Positions 59,757 through 64,000 of a DNA stretch of 64,000 nt are shown here, piece by piece; position 1 is the stretch's first letter; every line of letters begins with the position of its first letter. The stretch covers positions 62,001 through 126,000 of the forward strand of contig DASSGH010000043.1 of the NCBI GenBank assembly GCA_035693615.1, read 5' to 3'. The position numbers and the translations under genes were made by a program. The notes under the pieces were generated by a model. The model saw nothing but the letters and a program-made list of their open reading frames with translations. It made no database searches and was not told the DNA's origin. This DNA is from VAZQ01 sp035693615 (GTDB lineage Bacteria; Pseudomonadota; Alphaproteobacteria; Rhizobiales; Xanthobacteraceae).

Positions 59757-61454
59757 ATGGCGGACGATCAGAAACGCAGCCACACGCTCGCGGACCATCT
59801 GCTCGGCCAGGACGTCGTGCACCAGCATGAGGGCGACGCCGATCACGACCACGACCATTTCGAGGTGGACCCCAACGAGCGGCTGGAAGACAACCCGATC
59901 TGGATGCAGGACCATGTGACGCTGCTGACGGTCGGCATCGACATCGGCTCCTCCGGCACCCAGGTCATCTTCTCCCGCATCAATCTGCGCCGCTATGGCG
60001 AGGACCTCACCAGCCGGTACTACGTCGTGTCGCGGGAGACCCTGTTCCAGTCGCCGGTCGCGCTGACGCCCTATGCGAGCGATGAGCGCATCGACGACGC
60101 CGCGCTCGGCGCCGTGATCGATGCCGCCTACAAAGCAGCGGCAATAGAGCCGCAGGATATCGACACCGGCGTGGTGATTCTCACCGGCGAGGCGTTGCGC
60201 CGCGAGAACGCCGAGTCGATTGCAGCGCTGCTTGCGGAGCAGCGCGGCGATTTCGTCACCGCCGCGGCCGGGCACCACATGGAATCGATGCTCGCGGCCT
60301 ACGGCTCGGGCGCATCGAAGATTTCGTATGACGAGGGTAAGCGTATCCTCAACGTCGACATCGGCGGCGGCACCACCAAGCTTGGGATCGTCGAGAACGG
60401 TGACGTGATCGCCACGGCGGCGCTGCATATCGGCGGCCGCCTGCAGGTGATGGACGCGACCGGCCGCATCGTGCGGCTCGACCCGGCGGGAAAGTTTCAT
60501 GCCCGGCAGGCGGGCTTGCATTGGGCGCGCGGCGAGGCGGCCTCGCCGGCGCATCTCGACAAGCTGGCAGGCAACATGGCGGATTTCCTCGTCGCGGCGC
60601 TCACGCAGCGTCCGCTGCCTGCCGCCGTCGAGCATCTCTATTTGACCGATCCGATCGGCGAGCTCACTCGCATCGACGGAGTGATGTTTTCCGGCGGCGT
60701 CGGCGAATACGTCTATGGCCGTGAGGAGCGCGACTTCGGCGACATGGGACGGCGGCTCGGCCGCGCGATCCGGGCGCGGATCGATGCCGGCGCGCTGCCC
60801 TGGCCGCTTGTTCCCGCCGGCGAGTGCATTCGCGCCACCGCGCTCGGCGCCTCTGAATACAGCGTGCAGCTCAGCGGCAATACCAGCTACATCTCGAAAC
60901 CGGGCGAGCTTCTGCCGCGGCGTAATCTCCAGGTTCTGCAGCCGCCTTACTTCTGCGAGGAAACGATCGACTCCGACAAGCTCGCCAAATCGATCCGCGC
61001 GCATTTCACCGCCTTCGATCTGGTCGAGGGCGAGGGCGAAGTGGCACTTGCGCTGCGCTGGCAGGGGGCGCCCTCCTACGAGCGGGTCCTCGCGTTCGCC
61101 GAGGGCATCCGCCACGGCCTTGCCACCACCATCGAGCGCAAGAAGCCGCTCTACCTCATGCTCGACGGCGACGTGGCGCAGACGTTGGGCGCCATCCTGC
61201 GCGAGGAGTTGCTGGTCGAGAGCGAGATCTTGGCAATTGATGGACTGGTGCTGCGCGATTTCGATTACATCGATCTCGGGCGCGTCCGGATGCCCTCGTT
61301 CACCGTGCCGGTCACGATCAAGTCGCTGTTGTTCAGCGAGGACCCGCGGCGGGGCCGTCCGCCGCAGCGCATTCATCATCACGACCATCAACCCAATGAT
61401 CAGGGGCACGACCATGGTCATGGGCATCACCATCATCATGATCGTCGGCGCTGA
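59757..61454 (+). CDS. EutA-like ethanolamine ammonia-lyase reactivase with histidine-rich tails
   Basis: A 565-residue ASKHA-fold ATPase. VGIDIGSSGTQVIFSRINLRR (59-79) is phosphate loop 1 and ILNVDIGGGTTKLGIVE (~197-213) phosphate loop 2; IDTGVVILTGEALRRENAESI is typical of EutA, which restores B12-dependent ethanolamine ammonia-lyase. Unusual: a His/Asp-rich N-terminus (HQHEGDADHDHDHFE) and a C-terminal tail with about 12 histidines (534-565). No eutB/eutC is visible. The Shine-Dalgarno GGGAG (59744-59748) starts inside the CTAG end of repeat copy 3. The next genes are an Fe(III)-type ABC transporter. Confidence 0.82.
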   Translation: MADDQKRSHTLADHLLGQDVVHQHEGDADHDHDHFEVDPNERLEDNPIWMQDHVTLLTVGIDIGSSGTQVIFSRINLRRYGEDLTSRYYVVSRETLFQSPVALTPYASDERIDDAALGAVIDAAYKAAAIEPQDIDTGVVILTGEALRRENAESIAALLAEQRGDFVTAAAGHHMESMLAAYGSGASKISYDEGKRILNVDIGGGTTKLGIVENGDVIATAALHIGGRLQVMDATGRIVRLDPAGKFHARQAGLHWARGEAASPAHLDKLAGNMADFLVAALTQRPLPAAVEHLYLTDPIGELTRIDGVMFSGGVGEYVYGREERDFGDMGRRLGRAIRARIDAGALPWPLVPAGECIRATALGASEYSVQLSGNTSYISKPGELLPRRNLQVLQPPYFCEETIDSDKLAKSIRAHFTAFDLVEGEGEVALALRWQGAPSYERVLAFAEGIRHGLATTIERKKPLYLMLDGDVAQTLGAILREELLVESEILAIDGLVLRDFDYIDLGRVRMPSFTVPVTIKSLLFSEDPRRGRPPQRIHHHDHQPNDQGHDHGHGHHHHHDRRR

Positions 61455-61497
61455 GCTATGTCTAGTGCGCCGGAGGCGCCCCGCTCTCGGTGCGCTG

Positions 61498-61581
61498 CCT
61501 CTCCCCATTTCCGGAGAGGGATGGGGTGAGGGGGTTACCGGCAAAACTGAGCGACCAAAACCCCTCATCTCATCCCTCTCC
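61498..61581. repeat. Common rhizobial GGAGAGGG/CCCTCTCC intergenic repeat
   Basis: CCTCTCC (61498-61504) pairs with GGAGAGG (61513-61519), and the 21-nt arm 61514-61534 pairs with 61561-61581 with two mismatches, giving a cruciform-like element. It is of a type widespread between genes of related bacteria. A CTAGTGCGCC-GGA-GGCGC mini-hairpin lies just before it at 61462-61479. Confidence 0.65.
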
Positions 61582-61596
61582 CTATGGGAAAGGGAG

Positions 61597-61645
61597 CCGA
61601 CTGAGTCGGCGGCACGCGAGTCGCTGCAGTGACCGACTCAGTCGG
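61597..61645. promoter_or_regulatory. Twin 13-nt palindromes at the permease start
   Basis: CCGACTGAGTCGG (61597-61609) and CCGACTCAGTCGG (61633-61645) are two palindromes that differ only in the centre base, 36 nt apart. They flank the GTG start of the permease gene (61629). Twin sites of this kind suit a dimeric regulator, but the second lies inside the coding sequence, so an RNA hairpin is also possible. Confidence 0.5.
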
Positions 61646-63365
61646 GCGGCTCGCTCCGTTGCCGGCCCTCGCGCCGCGGCTCGATCTTAAATGGCTAGTG
61701 ATCGGCGTTGCGGTTGCGCTGGTCGTTTGGCTCGCCCTCGTGCCGCTTGTGTTCCTGCTCTGGCAGAGCTTTCTCACGCCGCAGACGGCGGCGGAGCCGG
61801 CGCGATATACGCTGGAGAACTTCCGGACCGCCTATTTGAGCAGCGACAACGCCCGGCTATTCACCAACTCGCTGCAGTTTGCCGTCGGTGCGGCGGTGCT
61901 CTCGCTCGTGGTCGGCACCTCGCTGGCCTGGATGAACGAGCGCACGAACACGCCGTTCAAGACGCTATTCTTCGCGCTCGCCATCATCCCGCTGGTGATC
62001 CCGGGCATTCTCTTCACGGTGGCCTGGATCCTGCTGGGGAGCCCGAAGATCGGGCTCCTCAATCTCGGCCTGCAGAAGCTGTTCGACACCGACGCGGTAT
62101 TCGTGAATGTCTACACTATGGCCGGAATGATCTGGATCGATGGACTGCACTACTCGCCCGTGGCTTTTCTGCTGATGAGCGCCGCGTTCCGCTCCATGGA
62201 TCCCGCGCTCGAGGAGCAAGCCGCGATGAGCGGAGCCTCCATACTGCAGATCGCGCGGCGCATCACGCTGCCTTTGGCATGGCCGGCGGCGCTCGGGGCG
62301 CTGCTCATCCTGTTCGTGCGTGCGATCGAGTCGTTCGAGGTGCCGGCGCTGCTCGGGCTGCCTGTGGGCATTCACGTCTATACCTCGTCAATCTATCAGG
62401 CGATTCATCAATATCCAAGTGAGATCGGGCTCGCCGCCGCGTATGCCGTGACGCTGTTGCTCATCACCTCGCTCGGCACCTACTGGCAGTCGCGGCTCTC
62501 CCGCCAGGGCGGACGCTTCTCGACCGTCACCGGCAAAGGCTTTCGTCCGCGCACGATCGACCTTGGCCGCTGGCGCTATCTCACAGCGACAATTTTCATC
62601 GTCTACTTCGTCGTGATCGTGCTGTTGCCCTTCCTTGTGCTGGTTTGGTCCTCGCTGCAGAAATTCTACAGCGCGCCGTCCTGGGCGGCGCTCCGCCGCG
62701 TCAGCCTCGATTCCTATCGCGCCGTGCTCGATCATCCGCAATTCGCCAATACGGTATGGAACAGCGTCGTGCTCGCGCTCGGAACCGCCATCACCGTCAT
62801 GCTCGTGTCGGCGGTCATCGCGTGGATCGTCGTGCGCACCAAGGTGCCGGGACGGTGGCTGCTCGACAATTTGGCGTCGTTACCGCTGGTTTTCCCCGGC
62901 CTGGTGCTCGGGCTCGCCATCATGGTCTGCTATCTCTACGTCGACATCGGCGTCTACGGCACCCTGTGGATCATCTTCATCGCTTATGTCACGCGCTTTC
63001 TGCCCTACGGCATGCGCTACAGTTCGGCCTCTATGCTGCAGATTCACAAGGAGCTCGAGGAATCGGCGGCGATGAGCGGCGCGTCGTGGAGCATGACCTT
63101 TCGCCGCGTCGTGCTGCCGCTGTTGAAGCCGGGGCTGCTGGCGGGTTTCATCTACGTCATGATCGTCTCGGTTCGCGAGCTGTCGAGCTCGATCCTGCTC
63201 TACTCGCCCGGCACCGAGGTGGTATCGATCATGATCTGGGAGCTGTGGCAGAATGGGCAGTACGTGGAGCTTTCGGCGCTCGGCGTCATGCTGATCGTCG
63301 CGCTGTTCGTGCTCGTCTTGTTGGCGCAGCTCGCCGGCCGGCGGTTCGGAATTGCGGAAACTTGA
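61629..63365 (+). CDS. Iron(III)-type ABC transporter permease, fused two-domain (FbpB-like)
   Basis: A 578-residue membrane protein with two binding-protein-dependent permease domains, each with an EAA loop: EEQAAMSGASILQIARRITLPLAWPAA and EESAAMSGASWSMTFRRVVLPLLKPGL. About twelve helices are visible. The fused layout is usual for ferric-iron (FbpB/SfuB) and some spermidine-type importers. The start is GTG 61629 (weak ribosome site); no better in-frame start is near. It is followed by its ATPase gene 11 nt later. The solute-binding gene must lie outside the window. Confidence 0.88.
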   Translation: MTDSVGRLAPLPALAPRLDLKWLVIGVAVALVVWLALVPLVFLLWQSFLTPQTAAEPARYTLENFRTAYLSSDNARLFTNSLQFAVGAAVLSLVVGTSLAWMNERTNTPFKTLFFALAIIPLVIPGILFTVAWILLGSPKIGLLNLGLQKLFDTDAVFVNVYTMAGMIWIDGLHYSPVAFLLMSAAFRSMDPALEEQAAMSGASILQIARRITLPLAWPAALGALLILFVRAIESFEVPALLGLPVGIHVYTSSIYQAIHQYPSEIGLAAAYAVTLLLITSLGTYWQSRLSRQGGRFSTVTGKGFRPRTIDLGRWRYLTATIFIVYFVVIVLLPFLVLVWSSLQKFYSAPSWAALRRVSLDSYRAVLDHPQFANTVWNSVVLALGTAITVMLVSAVIAWIVVRTKVPGRWLLDNLASLPLVFPGLVLGLAIMVCYLYVDIGVYGTLWIIFIAYVTRFLPYGMRYSSASMLQIHKELEESAAMSGASWSMTFRRVVLPLLKPGLLAGFIYVMIVSVRELSSSILLYSPGTEVVSIMIWELWQNGQYVELSALGVMLIVALFVLVLLAQLAGRRFGIAET

Positions 63366-63376
63366 AGAACGCGAGG

Positions 63377-64000
63377 ATGGGCCTGCTCAGCGTCAGATCG
63401 CTGTTCACCGAATACGCCAACGAGGGCGGCGGCGCGGTCAAGGCGGTGCAAAACGTCTCGTTCGAGGTGCCGGAGGGCAAGCTGTTCACGCTGCTCGGCC
63501 CTTCGGGCTGCGGCAAGACGACGACGTTGCGCTCCATCGCCGGGCTGGAGCGGCCGAGCGCGGGCGACATCGAGGTCGCCGGACGCTTGGTCTATTCGTC
63601 GGAGCAGGGCATCTTCGTCGCGCCCAACAAGCGTAATTTCGGCATGGTGTTCCAGTCCTACGCCATCTGGCCGCACATGAACGTCTTTCAGAACGCCGCG
63701 TTTCCGCTCGAGGTGCGCGGGCTCGCCAAGACCGAGGTTCGCGAGCGGGTCATGCGGGTGCTGCAGGCGGTGGCGCTCGACGATCTCCTCGAGCGCGACG
63801 CCACGAAGCTCTCCGGCGGCCAGCAGCAGCGGCTCGCGCTGGCGCGCGCCCTGGTGATGGAGCCGCAGATTCTGCTGCTCGATGAGCCGCTCTCCAACCT
63901 TGATGCTAAGCTGCGCGACCGCATGCGCTCGGAGCTCAAGCGGCTGCAGCGCGACCTCAACCTCACGACGGTGTACGTCACCCACGACCAGAGCGAAGCG
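63377..64000 (+). CDS. ABC transporter ATP-binding protein, FbpC/PotA-like (partial)
   Basis: The first 208 residues of an ATPase that continues past the right edge. Walker A GPSGCGKTT, Q-loop FQSYAIWPHMNVFQNAAFPLEVR, signature LSGGQQQRLALARALV, Walker B ILLLDEPLSNLDAKLR and switch VTHDQSEA are all present, as in MalK/PotA/FbpC. ATG 63377 is preferred; a TTG at 63363 overlapping the permease stop is an alternative. Its regulatory C-terminal domain is outside the window. Confidence 0.9.
   Translation, partial: MGLLSVRSLFTEYANEGGGAVKAVQNVSFEVPEGKLFTLLGPSGCGKTTTLRSIAGLERPSAGDIEVAGRLVYSSEQGIFVAPNKRNFGMVFQSYAIWPHMNVFQNAAFPLEVRGLAKTEVRERVMRVLQAVALDDLLERDATKLSGGQQQRLALARALVMEPQILLLDEPLSNLDAKLRDRMRSELKRLQRDLNLTTVYVTHDQSEA

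Overview
The window is GC-rich chromosomal DNA of an alphaproteobacterium, most likely a member of the Hyphomicrobiales close to Xanthobacteraceae/Bradyrhizobiaceae. This is an inference from gene content and order: a complete ccmABCDG block, aconitase followed by DUF1223 and DUF2794 genes, zapE-mdh-sucCD-sucAB-lpdA in one run, priA then atpHAGDC, and proA-nadD-rsfS-rlmH-envC-ctpA-rppH. No rRNA, tRNA, CRISPR array, prophage or transposase gene was recognised. Both ends cut a gene (mtaB on the left, an ABC ATPase on the right).

Left part (1-23 kb), mostly core genes: tRNA modification (mtaB end), ftsY, ispZ/yciB, cytochrome c maturation (ccmABCDG, minus strand) divergent from acnA, small conserved proteins, a Bax-inhibitor-like membrane protein, a lipoprotein/lipid-type ABC exporter with an SGNH esterase, thpR and zapE. 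Middle (19.5-30 kb): a TCA block, mdh-sucC-sucD, an outer-membrane beta-barrel gene, sucA-sucB-lpdA, giving malate dehydrogenase, succinyl-CoA synthetase and the whole 2-oxoglutarate dehydrogenase complex. Next (30-47 kb): xerC, priA, the F1 ATP synthase operon atpHAGDC, then a minus-strand run of RNA, cell-wall and NAD/proline genes from proA down to rppH.

Right part (47-64 kb), accessory in character: an SDR, an FAD-dependent reductase, a small protein that loosely recalls a worn FtsZ-type fold, a radical-SAM/beta-sandwich/coiled-coil fusion, a solute-binding-like protein without signal peptide, and a minus-strand catabolic-looking set (UbiD decarboxylase, class II aldolase, two cupins, ThDP enzyme). 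It ends with an EutA-like ATPase with histidine-rich tails followed by an Fe(III)-type ABC transporter.

The most unusual structure is a repeat seen in three full copies (26923-27086, 57696-57862, 59574-59744). Each copy is two long hairpins in inverted orientation joined by a 13-nt linker, with CTAG borders and a 3-4 nt A or T bulge at the same place. Stem sequences differ between copies but pairing is kept. Copy borders supply the stop codons of sucA and ubiD and touch the Shine-Dalgarno sequence of the EutA-like gene; copies 2 and 3 bracket ubiD. I do not recognise this family. Other structured DNA includes a second repeat family in the proA-nadD gap and near 52.8 kb, and leader hairpins before mdh and sucC.
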